The notes beneath the pieces are model-generated. The model worked only from the letters and a program-made list of their open reading frames with translations, ran no database searches and was not told the DNA's origin. DNA of 61,892 nucleotides, taken from contig JAUCBJ010006916.1 of assembly GCA_032718475.1 (NCBI GenBank), forward strand, positions 1 to 61,892. Direction: 5' to 3'. Positions 1 to 10,895 of the stretch are shown piece by piece; the first letter of the stretch is position 1; each line of letters opens with the position of its first letter. Position numbers and translations under genes: made by a program. This DNA is from Nemertoderma westbladi (Eukaryota; Xenacoelomorpha; Nemertodermatida; Nemertodermatidae).

Positions 1-579
1 CCATAAACCTCTAAAACGCAAGAATTAAATTGTCACAAGCAATTTTATATATTGAATGGATTTTCAAAATTTCGTGCTAGCACCAAAATTTGCACACAGC
101 ACCGAAAAATACAAGTTTGATACGCTTGGTGCAACTCGTATATATTTCATCGAATCCAGAACCCCAAAAAACCCCAATTGCGTAAAAAACAAGTTTCAAA
201 CAATCAATTTACAAAATTGACTTATTTCAAAATTTGGTGCTGGCACCAAAATTTGGCACCCATCGAAAAAAACAAGTTTGAAATTTCCAAATCAATTTAT
301 ATGAATTCCATCCAATTTCTAACACCAAAAAACCGGTGTAAATCAAAAATAGAGATGTTACAATTCATATTTAATGAAATGTAATTTTCAAAAAACGTCT
401 CAAAAAAGTGCCAAAAGTAGGGTTAAAAAATGGTGCTATAACTCGAAAAGTACCCAATATTTTTGAAAACGGTTTTCACTACCATGAAGACAATAGATTT
501 TTAGGAAAAGTCATAAAATTTCAGATACCCAACTCCGTTTGTTTCAGAATTATAATAAAAAAACCACGGGAGGGGTTAG
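1..579. other. AT-rich non-coding stretch with two diverged ~165-bp units
   Basis: No gene is recognisable. Two related units, near 60-100 and 225-260, each contain an imperfect palindrome of the form caaaattt-GGTGC-TRGCACC-aaatttg, followed by caccgaaaaa-type sequence and an acaagttt motif. The short reading frames here have no family resemblance and look like chance. The stretch lies in the intron downstream of the last myosin exon found at 5525, assuming that intron extends to the left edge. Confidence 0.5.
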
Positions 580-1703
580 TTCTAAATTAGGAAAACACTA
601 GTAAAACGGTAAAACACTAGGAAAACATAAGAAAAGTACTGTAAAACACCCGGAAAACAGTGGCAATATTGATCAGCAGGAAATTTAACACATGTACTTC
701 TCTGAATTGACAATCCTAAATGTACTCCTCGCATAGCACCCCTTAAGTAATCACCGTAAAACATAGGGAAAATACTATAAAAACACTATAAACCTTCCGG
801 AAAACAGTGAAAAATTGATCAGCATTAAATTTTACCTATATGCTGCAAGAAAATAAATTGAAAGAGTCTAATACTGCCCAGAAAGCTTGTTGCCAGGCAA
901 CCAAAGAATTGTAACCAATCAGCATACGGTGCAGTATCAGTACAGCAGTACTATCCTTGTTTTACCGGTCAGTCGGTAGAGGCGCAAAGTACCAGTATTG
1001 CTGTATTCTGGTAGGCCTATTACCTGATTACAGATTACAGTATTAGTGCTGTAGTGCAATAGTGTATTCCAGTATTCAGATATTGCAGTATTGTTAGGGT
1101 TAGTTAAAGCTGTAAATATTTCTATATTTAGTAGCTGAGTAGTACCGGTAAGCATTACAGTATTAAGACAGCCTGGTTACAGAGATAGTGCCATAGCCAT
1201 GGGACATTACAGCATTACACTACTGCACTACAGCACTAATACTGTAATCTGTAATCAGGTAATAGGCCTACCAGAATACAGCAATACTGGTACTTTGCGC
1301 CTCTACCGACTGACCGGTAAAACAACGATAGTACTGCTGTACTGATACTGCACCGTATGCTGATTGGTTACAGTTCTTTGGTTGCCTGGCAACAAGCTTT
1401 CTGGGCAGTATTAGACTCTTTCAATTTATTTTTTTGCAGCATATAGGTAAAATTTAATGCTGATCAATTTTTTCACTGTTTTCCGGAAGGTTTATAGTGT
1501 TTTTATAGTGTTTTCCCTATGTTTTACGGTGATTACTTAAGGGGTGCTATGCGAGGAGTACATTTAGGATTGTCAATTCAGAGAAGTACATGTGTTAAAT
1601 TCCCTGCTGATCAATATTATCACCGTTTTCCGTGTGTTTTACAGTACTTTTCCTATGTTTTCCTAGTGTTTTACTGTTTTACTAGTGTTTTCCTAATTTA
1701 GAA
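580..1703. repeat. Foldback element: 1.1-kb near-perfect inverted repeat
   Basis: The left arm begins TTCTAAATTAGG at 580 and the right arm ends with its exact reverse complement at 1692-1703. The match continues inward with few differences for about 480 bp per arm, to roughly 1060 on the left and 1220 on the right, leaving a loop of about 160 bp. The same 60-residue reading frame therefore appears on both strands (582-764 minus, 1519-1701 plus), which is a symmetry artefact and not two genes. No transposase is present, and I could not identify a clear target-site duplication at the ends. This is a foldback or MITE-like element, or a palindrome made by inverted duplication. Confidence 0.85.
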
Positions 1704-1709
1704 TCATCC

Positions 1710-2576
1710 AAGAGAAAGCATATCTGCCAAGGCAGTCAGCTCACCTTGACGCATTGGGGACCCGACTGTTAGGGTGTTTACTGAGGCTAGTCTAGTGACT
1801 TGCCTCAGATTCACCAATGGCTTTGTTGGTCGGGGTGGAACATGAGAGTAGCCTCCAACTCCAGAATCCCTCTCCCCCTCACAATCTGGCCTCCCTGGTG
1901 ACCCAGGGTTTGGGCCAGAAAGGTCATCAGGAAAGGGACTCAAAGAATTGTTTGCCGCTCTCTCTCCAGTAGGGGGTGAGACAGGCAGCCGGTCAGGAGA
2001 TAACTGACGCCTGTGAGGCCGATTGTGTCCAGTCATTCCACTGGCCTCTAGTGGCTGGACCTCCGCATTGCTAATGTAATCCATAGTGGGGGTTGGGGGG
2101 TGCTTTTTTGCCGAGTCAGCTCTCGGGGCAAATACCACACCCTGGTTTGCCATTCCACAGGGTGGGTGTCACAGTGGAGTCAGATATGAGGCCCATCACC
2201 CATATCTACTCTGGTGCCCATGACCCACCATTGGCTGTGCAGCTCATCTGCTGGGTCATGCCCTGTACCCTTGCCGCCAGGTGCAGGTCGCAGTGAAGTG
2301 CACTCAGAGTGGACATGAGAACACTCTACTCCTGACCAGCCATTGGTAGATCACCATCTGCCTGGCCAGGCCATATACCCCTGCAGCCAAGTATATGGGT
2401 CCTTAATCCAGGACCAACGGCGTCCTTATCCCAGAACGAAGGGGGTCCTATTTACAGGACCAGATTTGCCCTAGTAAGAGGGTCTATGCAGCTACAGGTG
2501 GCACCTCCTTTATGCTGCATGGAGGTGGCAAGTTTTCTTGATCAATGACCTAGAATACCTGACCTGACCTGACTTG
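1710..2576 (-). mobile_element. LINE family A, 5'-end fragment (copy A1)
   Basis: This segment is over 90% identical by eye to 6625-7471 and matches, in the opposite orientation, the 5' part of the LINE at 11817. On the minus strand it starts at a run of CAGGT units (about 2555-2576) and continues through an untranslated leader. It then encodes a 149-residue frame (1704-2153, minus) starting MANQGVVFAPRA. That frame is rich in Pro, Ser and Arg and ends with a segment (ASVNTLTVGSPMRQGEL) that resembles the beginning of an AP-type endonuclease domain. The copy stops there, where the foldback element begins. No endonuclease core or reverse transcriptase follows, so it is not autonomous. Confidence 0.7.
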
Positions 2577-2578
2577 AC

Positions 2579-5548
2579 CTGACGTGACTTAATAAACTCA
2601 CTTGGGTTGGTTAACAACTCGACTTAATAAACTCACTTTGGTTGGTTAATAACTCTACTTAATAAACTCACTTGGGTCTGTTAACAACTCTACTTAATAA
2701 ACTCACTTGGGTTGGTTAACAACTAGACTTAATAAACTCACGTTGGTTGGTTAACAATTCGACTTAATAAACTCACTTTGGTTGGTTAACAACTCGACTT
2801 AATAAACTCACTTGGGTTGGTTAAAAACTCGATTTAATAAACTCACTTGGGTTGGTTAACAACTCGACTTAATAAACTCACATTGGTAGGTTAACAACTC
2901 GACTTAATAAACTCACTTTGGTTGGTTGACAACTCGACTTAATAAACGCACTTGGGTTGGTTTACAACTCTACTTAATAAACTCACTTGGGTTGGTTAAC
3001 AACTCGACTAAATAAACTTAGTTTGGTTGGTTAAAAACTCTACTTAATAAACTCACTTTGGTTGGTTAACAACTCTATTTAATAAACTCACTTTGGTTGG
3101 TTAACAACTCTATTTAATAAACTCACTTGGGTTGGTTAACAACTCGACTTATAAACTCACTTGGGTTGGTTAATAACTCTACTTAATAAACTCACTTTGG
3201 TTGGTTAACAACTCTACTTAATAAACTCACTTGGGTTGGTTAATAACTCTACTTAATAAACTCACTTTGGTTGGTTAACAACTCTACTTAATAAACTCAC
3301 GTTGGTTGGTTAACAATTCGACTTAATAAACTCACTTTGGTTAGTTAACAACTCGACTTAATAAACTCACTTGGGTTGGTTAAAAACTCGATTTAATAAA
3401 CTCACTTGGGTTGGTTAACAACTCGACTTAATAAACTCACATTGGTTGGTTAACAACTCGACTTAATAAACTCACTTTGGTTGGTTGACAACTCGACTTA
3501 ATAAACGCACTTGGGTTGGTTTACAACTCTACTTAATAAACTCACTTGGGTTGGTTAACAACTCGACTAAATAAACTTACTTTGGTTGGTTAAAAACTCT
3601 ACTTAATAAACTCACTTTGGTTGGTTAACAGCTCTATTTAATAAACTCACTTTGGTTGGTTAACAACTCTATTTAATAAACTCACTTGGGTTGGTTAACA
3701 ATTCGACTTATAAACTCACTTGGGTTGGTTAATAACTCTACTTAATAAACTCACTTTGGTTGGTTAACAACTCTACTTAATAAACTCACTTGGGTTGGTT
3801 AACAACCCGACTTAATAAACTCACTTTGGTTGGTTAACAACTCTACTTAATAAACTCACTTTGGTTGGTTAACAACTCTATTTAATAAACTCACTTTGGT
3901 TGGTTAACAACTCGACTTATAAACTGACTTGGGTTGGTTAATAACTCTACTTAATAAACTCACTTTGGTTGGTTAACAACTCGACTTAGTAATAAACTCA
4001 CTTTGGTTGGTTTACAACTCTATTTAATAAACTCACTTGGGTTGGTTAATAACTCTACTTAATAAACTCACTTGGGTTGGTTAACAACTCGACTTAATAA
4101 ACTCACTTTGGTTGGTTGACAACTCTACTTAATAAACTCACTTTGGTTGGTTAACAACTCGACTTAATAAACTCACTTTGGTTGGTTAACAACTCTATTT
4201 AATAAACTCACTTTGATTGGTTAACAACTCGACTTATAAACTCACTTGGGTTGGTTAACAACTCTACTTAATAAACTCACTTTGGTTGGTTGACAACTCT
4301 ACTTAATAAACTCACTTTGATTGGTTAACAACTCGACTTATAAACTCACTTGGGTTGGTTAACAACTCTACTTAATAAACTCACTTGGGTTGGTTAACAA
4401 CTCGACTTAATAAACTCACTTTGGTTGGTTGACAACTCTACTTAATAAACTCACTTTGGTTGGTTAACAACTCTACTTAATAAACTCACTTTGGTTGGTT
4501 AACAACTCTACTTAATAAACTCACTTTGGTTGGTTAACAACTCGACTTAATAAACACACTTTGGTTGGTTAAAAACTCTACTTAATAAACTCACTTGGGT
4601 TGGTTAACAACTCGACTTATAAACTCAGTTTGGTTGGTTAACATCTCGACTTATAAACTCACTTGGGTTGGTTAATAACTCTACTTAATAAACTCACTTG
4701 GGTTGGTTAACAACTTGACTTAATAAACTCACTTTGGTTGGTTAACAATTCGACTTAATAAACTCACTTTGGTTGGTTAACAACTCGACTTATAAACTCA
4801 CTTGGGTTGGTTAACAACTCTACTTAATAAACTCACTTTGGTTGGTTAACAACTCGACTTAATGAACTCACTTTGGTTGGTTAACAATTCGACTTAATAA
4901 ACTCACTTTGGTTGGTTAACAACTCGACTTATAAACTCACTTGGGTTGGTTAACAACTCTACTTAATAAACTCACTTTGGTTGGTTAACAACTCGACTTA
5001 TAAACTCACTTGGGTTGGTTAACAACTCGACTTATAAACTCACTTTGGTTGGTTAACAACTCGACTTATAAACTCACTTGGGTTGGTTAACAACTCTACT
5101 TAATAAACTCACTTTGGTTGGTTAACAACTCGACTTATAAACTCACTTGGGTTGGTTAACAACACGACTTATAAACTCACTTTGGTTGGTTAACAACTCG
5201 ACTTATAAACTCACTTGGGTTGGTTAACAACTCTACTTAATAAACTCACTTTGGTTGGTTAACAACTCGACTTATAAACTCACTTGGGTTGGTTAACAAC
5301 TCGACTTATAAACTCACTTTGGTTGGTTAACAACTCGACTTATAAACTCACTTGGGTTGGTTAACAACTCTACTTAATAAACTCACTTTGGTTGGTTAAC
5401 AACTCGACTTATAAACTCACTTGGGTTGGTTAACAACTCGACTTATAAACTCACTTGGGTTGGTTAGCAACTCTACTTAATAAACTCACTTTGGCTGGTT
5501 AACAACTCGACTTAATGAACTCACTTGGGTTGGTTAACAACTCGACTT
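2579..5548. repeat. 35/33-bp minisatellite (~85 copies) made of the myosin exon end plus splice donor
   Basis: About 85 tandem units of 35 bp (some 33 bp, lacking two bases in cttAAtaaac). On the plus strand each reads roughly ggttggttaacaactcgact followed by taataaactcactt. On the minus strand each unit contains GTTAACCAACCCAA or GTTAACCAACCAAA directly followed by GTGAGTTTATT. This is the last 24 bases of the adjoining myosin exon (5525-5724) plus its 5' splice site. Single-base variants (CTC/TTC, gggtt/tggtt, acaact/aaaact) recur in blocks, suggesting multi-unit duplications. The array fills the start of the intron and runs at its left end into the CAGGT repeats of LINE copy A1. Confidence 0.95.
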
Positions 5549-5724
5549 TTCTCCAACAGATATTCGCTAAGCTTGGCCCCAACCACATGCCCGTCTATAA
5601 AGTTCATCTCTAGAAACTTTCCGTATCGCGATGAGTTATCGTTTATAACGGTTCTCGCGTTCCCGAAGGCTTCCATTAACGGAGTCAGCTGTAGAATTCT
5701 CGCTTCCAGAGTTCGCGTTGTTGC
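5525..5724 (-). CDS. MYO3: Class III myosin, motor exon with switch I (exon f, partial gene)
   Basis: This 200-bp exon encodes 66 residues plus two bases. It begins after an AG acceptor at 5725-5726 with [15 protein letters not shown] and continues [27 protein letters not shown] and [25 protein letters not shown] is the myosin switch I motif (NxxSSRFGKF consensus), whose Asn and Ser contact nucleotide. LLEKSRV.xQ is the conserved strand that follows. The donor is placed at CAA|GTGAGT because the spacing from SRVVNQ to the expected next-exon GE..FHIFY then fits the family. The phase is 2. The last 24 exon bases are also the exon-derived part of the adjoining 35-bp minisatellite unit. If the donor copy were not used, an in-frame TGA follows at once. 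Confidence 0.9.
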
Positions 5725-5847
5725 CTGGGGAACACATCCACGTATTATTGTACATTCATTACCATTCGATATTACTACAACATTAACTACAGTACATTAG
5801 CAAAATGTTCTGATCACCCTTAATTTAAAAACTAAATAAAAACAAAC

Positions 5848-5978
5848 CTTTCCTAATTTTGTCAGCTGTTGAACAATAAAATTAGCACTTTCTGTTTTCC
5901 CAGATCCACTTTCCCCTGATATTAGTATACACTGATCCTGACGTCCATGTACCATGGCTTGGTAGGCCTGGTCCGCCA
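5848..5978 (-). CDS. MYO3: Class III myosin, P-loop exon (exon e)
   Basis: This 131-bp exon is preceded by a TTTATTTACAG acceptor and followed by AAG|GTTTGT. Joined in phase 1 to the previous exon it restores Met and encodes [20 protein letters not shown], then [19 protein letters not shown] and [13 protein letters not shown] is the myosin ATP-binding P-loop (GESGAGKTE consensus) with the invariant Lys-Thr. ISGESG and QQLTxLGK match class III myosins closely. It is separated from the switch I exon by a 123-bp intron, the only short intron found in this gene. The frame is intact with no damage to nucleotide-binding residues, so the motor should be ATP-competent as far as these exons show. Confidence 0.92.
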
Positions 5979-6059
5979 CTGTAAATAAATAAATATTTAG
6001 TTCAGAAATAATAAAACGAAATACAGACCGAGAAAAATACAACTTTCTCCTCATGTATT

Positions 6060-6624
6060 ATATTATTTTAAAAAATAAAAAAAGGCGGGACGGTTGTACT
6101 GGTACTGGCTTGGAAATGAACAAGTTGAGTTGCATACTGCCCGAAAAAGTAGAAATAAAGTGCAAAATACATTTTGTGTGGACTATATTGAATTTAATTA
6201 TTTTAAAAATATATTTTTGACGCCCCTTAGCGGCCAGAGCTAAAATTTATACAAAGATAGTGAAAACAATGTTCACTGCACTTATTAAATAAAGTGTTCA
6301 TAGCCAATGACTGAATTAGGGTAAGATTGTATGTACATTGATAAAAAAGGTGAACAAATAAAATAATTTATGGAAGAAAAGTTAATGACATGGGAAAAAA
6401 AGTAACTTAAAAAAAGAAAATAACTTTTTTTCTCTATTCTCGAGACTTTTTATTTACCGAGCGTCTGTAGGTTAATTATTTTTCTCTATTCTCGAGACTT
6501 TTTATTTACCGAGCGTCAGTAGGTTAATTAAAAAGCTCTTAGCTTCTTTCCTGTCTTAATTTTTCCGCAGATTTTTGTTGGACATGAAGAAAAAAAACTG
6601 GCACTTAGCTCCCTGATTGGATAG
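6060..6624. other. AT-rich intron sequence with a ~51-bp direct repeat
   Basis: This is part of the intron between the myosin exons at 5848-5978 and 11660-11789. It holds a direct duplication at about 6428-6530, in which ctctattctcgagactt and tttaccgagcgtc recur at a spacing of roughly 51 bp. I see no coding sequence. Confidence 0.5.
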
Positions 6625-7471
6625 CAGCTATCTGCCAAGGCAGTCAGCTCACCTTGTCGCATTGGGGACCCGAGTGTTAGGGTGTTTACTGAGGCTAGTC
6701 TAGTGACTTGCCTCAGATTCACCAATGGCTTTGTTGGTCGGGGTGGAACATGAGAGTAGCCTCCAACTCCAGAATCCCTCTCCCCCTCACAATCTGGCCT
6801 CCCTGGTGACACAGGGTTTGGGCCAGAAAGGTCATCAGGAAAGGGACTCAAAGAATTGTTTGCCGCTCTCTCTCCAGTAGGGGGTGAGACAGGCAGCCGG
6901 TCAGGAGATAACTGACGCCTGTGAGGCCGATTGTGTCCAGTCATTCCACTGGCCTCTAGTGGCTGGACCTCCGCATTACTAATGTAATCCATAGTGGGGG
7001 TTGGGGGGTGCTTTTTTGCCGAGTCAGTTCTCGGGGCAAATAACACACCCTGGTTTGCCATTCTACAGGGTGGGTGTCGCAGTTGAGTCAGATATGAGGC
7101 CCATCACCCATATCTACTCTCGCGCACATGACCCACCATTGGCTGTACAGCTCATCTGCTGGGTCATGCCCTGTACCCCTGCTGCCAGGTGCAGGTCGCA
7201 GTGAAGTGCACTCAGAGTGGACATGAGAACACTCTACTCCTGACCAGCCATTGGTAGATCACCATCTGCCTGGCCAGGCCATATACCCCTGCAGCCAAGT
7301 ATATGGGTCCTTAATCCAGGACCAAGGGCGTCCTTATCCCAGGGTCCTAGTTACAGGACCAGATTTGCGCTGGTAAGAGGGTCTATGCAGCTACAGGTGG
7401 CACCTCCTTTATGCTGCATGGAGGTGGCAAGTTTTCTTGATCAATGACCTAGAATACCTGACCTGACCTTA
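6625..7471 (-). mobile_element. LINE family A, 5'-end fragment (copy A2)
   Basis: This is the second copy of the segment described at 1710-2576, in the same orientation. It again starts on the minus strand at CAGGT repeats (about 7458-7471) and ends just after the residues QGELTALAD near 6630. The leader (including tatgggtccttaatccagga) and the Pro/Ser-rich 5' frame (MANQGVLFAPRTDSAKK) are preserved, and beyond ALAD the sequence diverges from copy A1. Both 5'-end copies stop at nearly the same place, which is the opposite of ordinary LINE 5' truncation. They may represent a non-autonomous derivative. Confidence 0.7.
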
Positions 7472-7871
7472 CCAGTAATAAATATGTAACAGGCCGGTAC
7501 CTAAATATCGGCCTTCTAGCAGCCGAATGTGAATGTCTGGCCGCCACAACATTGACCCTTCAATTCCCGCCTTGTTTCCAGCACAGAGGTTCACGCTGCT
7601 ACACTCTTCAGTTACTTCTGCTCCTGTGACTGGAGCCATGGCCTTACCGATAAAGCGACGGTCTCTCTCCGATATTGGACACATTGAATAAATAGTAATA
7701 ATTGTATTTTACCATATTGCTTCAATAGTTACTGCAATTACAATTACTGTACTCTTCAACTCCTGATGCTGCCTTACCCAATGTTAAATAATTTAGTGTA
7801 CTCGAATATTTATTACGTAACTAGAGAGCCGCTTAACTACATAAACCAATATTGGATATTGAGTTCCATTT
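7472..7871. other. Non-coding intron sequence
   Basis: This unique-looking sequence lies between LINE copies A2 and A4 within a myosin intron. A 71-codon minus-strand frame at 7469-7684 has no family resemblance. Nothing else is recognisable. Confidence 0.4.
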
Positions 7872-7884
7872 TGGAGTTCGCCTT
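7872..7884. repeat. Left 13-bp target-site duplication of LINE A4
   Basis: The sequence tggagttcgcctt occurs here and again at 11309-11321, flanking the LINE A4 sequence on both sides. A 13-bp direct duplication is typical of target-primed reverse transcription. Confidence 0.75.
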
Positions 7885-9347
7885 ACAGGCAGTATTCTGT
7901 TAATCTACAGGAGCTAATAAACCAACAGGTTGATGCCATCAATGATGCTGACGACAGCAGGCAATCATCCCAGGCATGGAAATCGATCAATCTGCTTACT
8001 GGGCGGAAAAGCCAACCAACCACCAAGGTTAAGGCTGATTCACCAGCCGATCGCCTAAATGGTTGGAAAGACCACTTTGAGAAGCTCCTCAATAATGACA
8101 GGGTATTGCCTGATAACTTTATAGAAGTAAAAGTGTCTGAGTCTGTACTCCCAGATATTCCCATTGGCGATATCTCCTTTGCAGAAGTGAAGGCTGCTGC
8201 AAAGAGCATTAAGACCAATCATGCCAGTGGAGTAGATGGTGTTCCCCCTGAGGTCTTTAAAATACCTGAGTGCTTAAAGCTCATCTATCCCATCATAGTA
8301 GACATGTACCGAACAACAAGAGTCCCACAAGAAATGAAAACAAATAAGTTGGTGCCAGTTCCCAAGAAGGGCAACCTAACACTCTATGGTTCTTTTCGGG
8401 GAATCTCATTGATCTCGATTGCTGCAAAGCTATAAAATAGGATTCTATTAAATCGCATCAGGGATCCCATTGAGAGACTGCTCCGTGGAAATCAGAATGG
8501 GTTCCGTAAAGGTCGTGGGACCATGGAGCCCATTTTGGCACTTAGAAGGATAATTGAATAATTATCAAAAAAGAAAGACAGGCATCTGGCTGTTATCTTT
8601 GTTGACTTCTTCAAGGCCTTTGATTCAGTCTCTCGCTCACGTATGTTCAGCATACTTTCATTATATGGGATTCCTGATGAAATTATTGCAGCAATCAGAT
8701 CAGTATACGATGGTTCGACAACATTTGTGTCTACTGTTGACGGTGACACAGAACCATTTGAAGTGTTATGGGGCGTCCTCCAAGGAGACACACTTGCACC
8801 ATTCTTGTTCATTATTGTGGATGACTATGTTCTACGCATGCCCTTAGATCATCATAATGATGATGGGGTGATGATAACTCCACCTACTGGCTCCAGAAGT
8901 CGAGGAAATCCTGCCAAGTACCTAACTGATCTAGACTTTGCTGATGACTTAGGAGTACTCTCAGAATCATTAGAGGGAGCCCAACGGCTCCTCAACTCAT
9001 TAGAACATGCTGCTTCTAGTGTTGGTCTTTTTATTAACTCCAGAAAGACCAAAATGCTGACAGTTAACTTTGAAAGTCCTCAGCAAGTCTCTGATCGGAT
9101 GAGCATAAGCTCAAAGGATGGTATGCTTGAGCATGTGGACGACTTCTGTTACCTGGGATCATGGATCCGGAAGTCAGGTGAGGACCTTCGAATACGTAAG
9201 GGAAAGGCATGGGCAGCCTTGAATAGGCTTTCCAGGATTTGGAAGTCACCGAGAATTAATCGGAAACTTAAGGTCCGATTATTTAGAGCAGCAGTAGTTC
9301 CAGTACTCCTCTACGGGAGTCCATGCTGGGCACTAACTGCTTAACTG
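7885..9347 (+). pseudogene. LINE A4 reverse transcriptase (5'-truncated, two nonsense codons), first part
   Basis: One continuous frame of about 485 codons, broken only by TAA codons near 8433 (after SIAAKL) and 8559 (before LSKKKDRH), encodes a non-LTR reverse transcriptase. The visible order is linker (LINQQVDAINDADDSRQSSQ), ASGVDGVPPEVFK, VPKKGNLTLYGSFRGISLI, NQNGFRKGRGT, VIFVDFFKAFDSVSRSRMFS, GVLQGDTLAPFLF, the catalytic LDFADDLGVLSES and the thumb region SWIRKSGEDLRIRK. FADD is intact. There is no endonuclease domain because the copy is 5'-truncated inside the pre-RT linker. It continues after an inserted Penelope-like fragment at about 10896-11266. This is a dead copy, closest to the frame at 13320-14230. 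Confidence 0.9.
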
Positions 9348-10895
9348 CTAACAGCTTTTCTGACTCGCATTCAGTTTTTAGGGTCTATAGGCACCAATAC
9401 TTGGACAAATGTAAATTGCGTGGCTATCCCCTTAACTTCCTTCTAACGATGTACGCTTGGGACCCATCTCCTGCCTTCCCCCAAATTAAACAGCCTACAA
9501 TACTACCTGCGCCACCTAGCGAACAAATCGTGTATTTACCAACCACGCCACAATTTCTTCCCACACTCAACGCGGTTACCAGTAGGCATAACAAACGCCT
9601 TCACGCCCACGGGCTTTCGATAAAAACTGTACCACGTAACGAACCTAGTTTGGGTAAATTACTTATACGAAAACGAGAACCAACCCTAGCACTTGGCAAC
9701 CACCCATGTGGTCAATCTCGGTGTATAACATGCCCAGTGATTAACGACCTCCCACACACACCATGGGGAGACCGTATTCGAGGCCGGTTCAACTGTAAGT
9801 CCCATAATGTTTTATACATAATCACGTGTAATGAACACCCGACCCAGTACTACCTCGGCCAAACTGAGCAGCACCTCCACAAACGACTCAACAAGCACCG
9901 GGAGAATATCCAAGAATATCGGAAGTCCCTAAATGCCCCTCCTAAACCCAACAAACCGAACGTGGCGACCAGCAACCCAGAAGTCATCCTACTGGAACAC
10001 TTCGCTCAATGTCGGAAATATACTGTTACCTGCGTACAGCAATTCCGTAATCACCACCGGCGTATCCACACCGAAGCCATCCTTATTAATTTACACCGCC
10101 CTCCCCTCAACAAAGTTATTCCACCATTATACTAATCATTCTGCTTTTTGTAACTCGATTCACTTTGTATAACAATAGCGTAACTTCAATGGTGGTGTTA
10201 TATTATATTATATATTTTATTATTGTTTGCGGCTTGTTTCAACAGCTGCTAGACCTGCAGTAATTTATTCCAGCATTGTGGTGTCATCTATCAACTTTAT
10301 CTCATTTTATGAATTTTATCGATTGTCAGCTCATGTTTTAAATTATTTTATTTTATTTCATTTCACTTCACTTTATTTCATTTTATTTAATTGTACCTTC
10401 CCAGCCATCCACACATGAATTGCCGTATATCTTTTTATTTATTTTTACTTATTTTAACTTAATTAATTGTATCTACCTATCCTTAGTCACACTTCGCATT
10501 TTATCGAATGTTCATCCGAAAAGTATCACAATATTATATATTTAACTTTATTTTCCTTACCTATTTTAATTTAACTTATCCTCCATGTCAGCCCAATCTC
10601 TCTTTTTACCACTGCTCATATTTTATTCACACTTCGTATTTTATCGATTCTTCATCCGAAAATAACCAGGCATGTACTGTACGATAGCCTCGTATAAATT
10701 AGTATCTTTTACAGTATTATTCAATTAAATTTAACCACGTACGTACTTATTTTAATATGTAAATTATGTAAACATTTTAATATATATTTATATCACTGAA
10801 GACGTGTGTTAATGCACGAAATGGCCATATGATAAAAAGGAATTTGTTTTACTTAGAATCGTTGCTTAGACCCTTACAACACCAATATAACTCGA
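9345..10895 (+). mobile_element. Penelope-like element fragment inserted in LINE A4 (GIY-YIG endonuclease end)
   Basis: The LINE sequence breaks at ggcactaactgct (9344) and resumes at aaatctctggatggc (about 10896). The insert encodes the C-terminal half of a Penelope-like protein in one frame to the stop at 10135. Features are a Cys/His cluster (HPCGQSRCITCPV), then CKSHNVLYIITC and YYLGQT, which make a GIY-YIG nuclease core, then LNKHRENIQEYRK and RRIHTEAILINLHRPPLNK with the late Glu and Asn positions of the fold. Reverse transcriptase is absent, so the insert is 5'-truncated. About 700 bp of AT-rich tail follows, ending with a hammerhead-like motif at 10796. Confidence 0.8.
10796..10833 (+). 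ncRNA. Hammerhead-ribozyme-like motif in the Penelope-like 3' tail
   Basis: CTGAAGA is followed by C, then GTGTG-TTAA-TGCAC (a paired stem with a tetraloop, extendable by a C-G pair), then GAAA and the near-palindrome ATGGCCAT. This is the order of the conserved hammerhead core (CUGANGA, stem II, GAAA, short stem III). Penelope-like elements are known to carry minimal hammerheads with short stem III. One extra base in the core departs from the strict consensus, so activity is uncertain. Confidence 0.4.

Noticed and set aside
582-764. A conserved small protein found twice (also 1519-1701, opposite strand)
   Set aside because: The duplication is explained by the foldback palindrome; the frame has no features of its own.
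1704-2153. A host gene for the 149-residue Pro/Ser-rich protein present twice
   Set aside because: The same sequence precedes the endonuclease/RT of LINE A3 in the same order, so it is the LINE's N-terminal frame.
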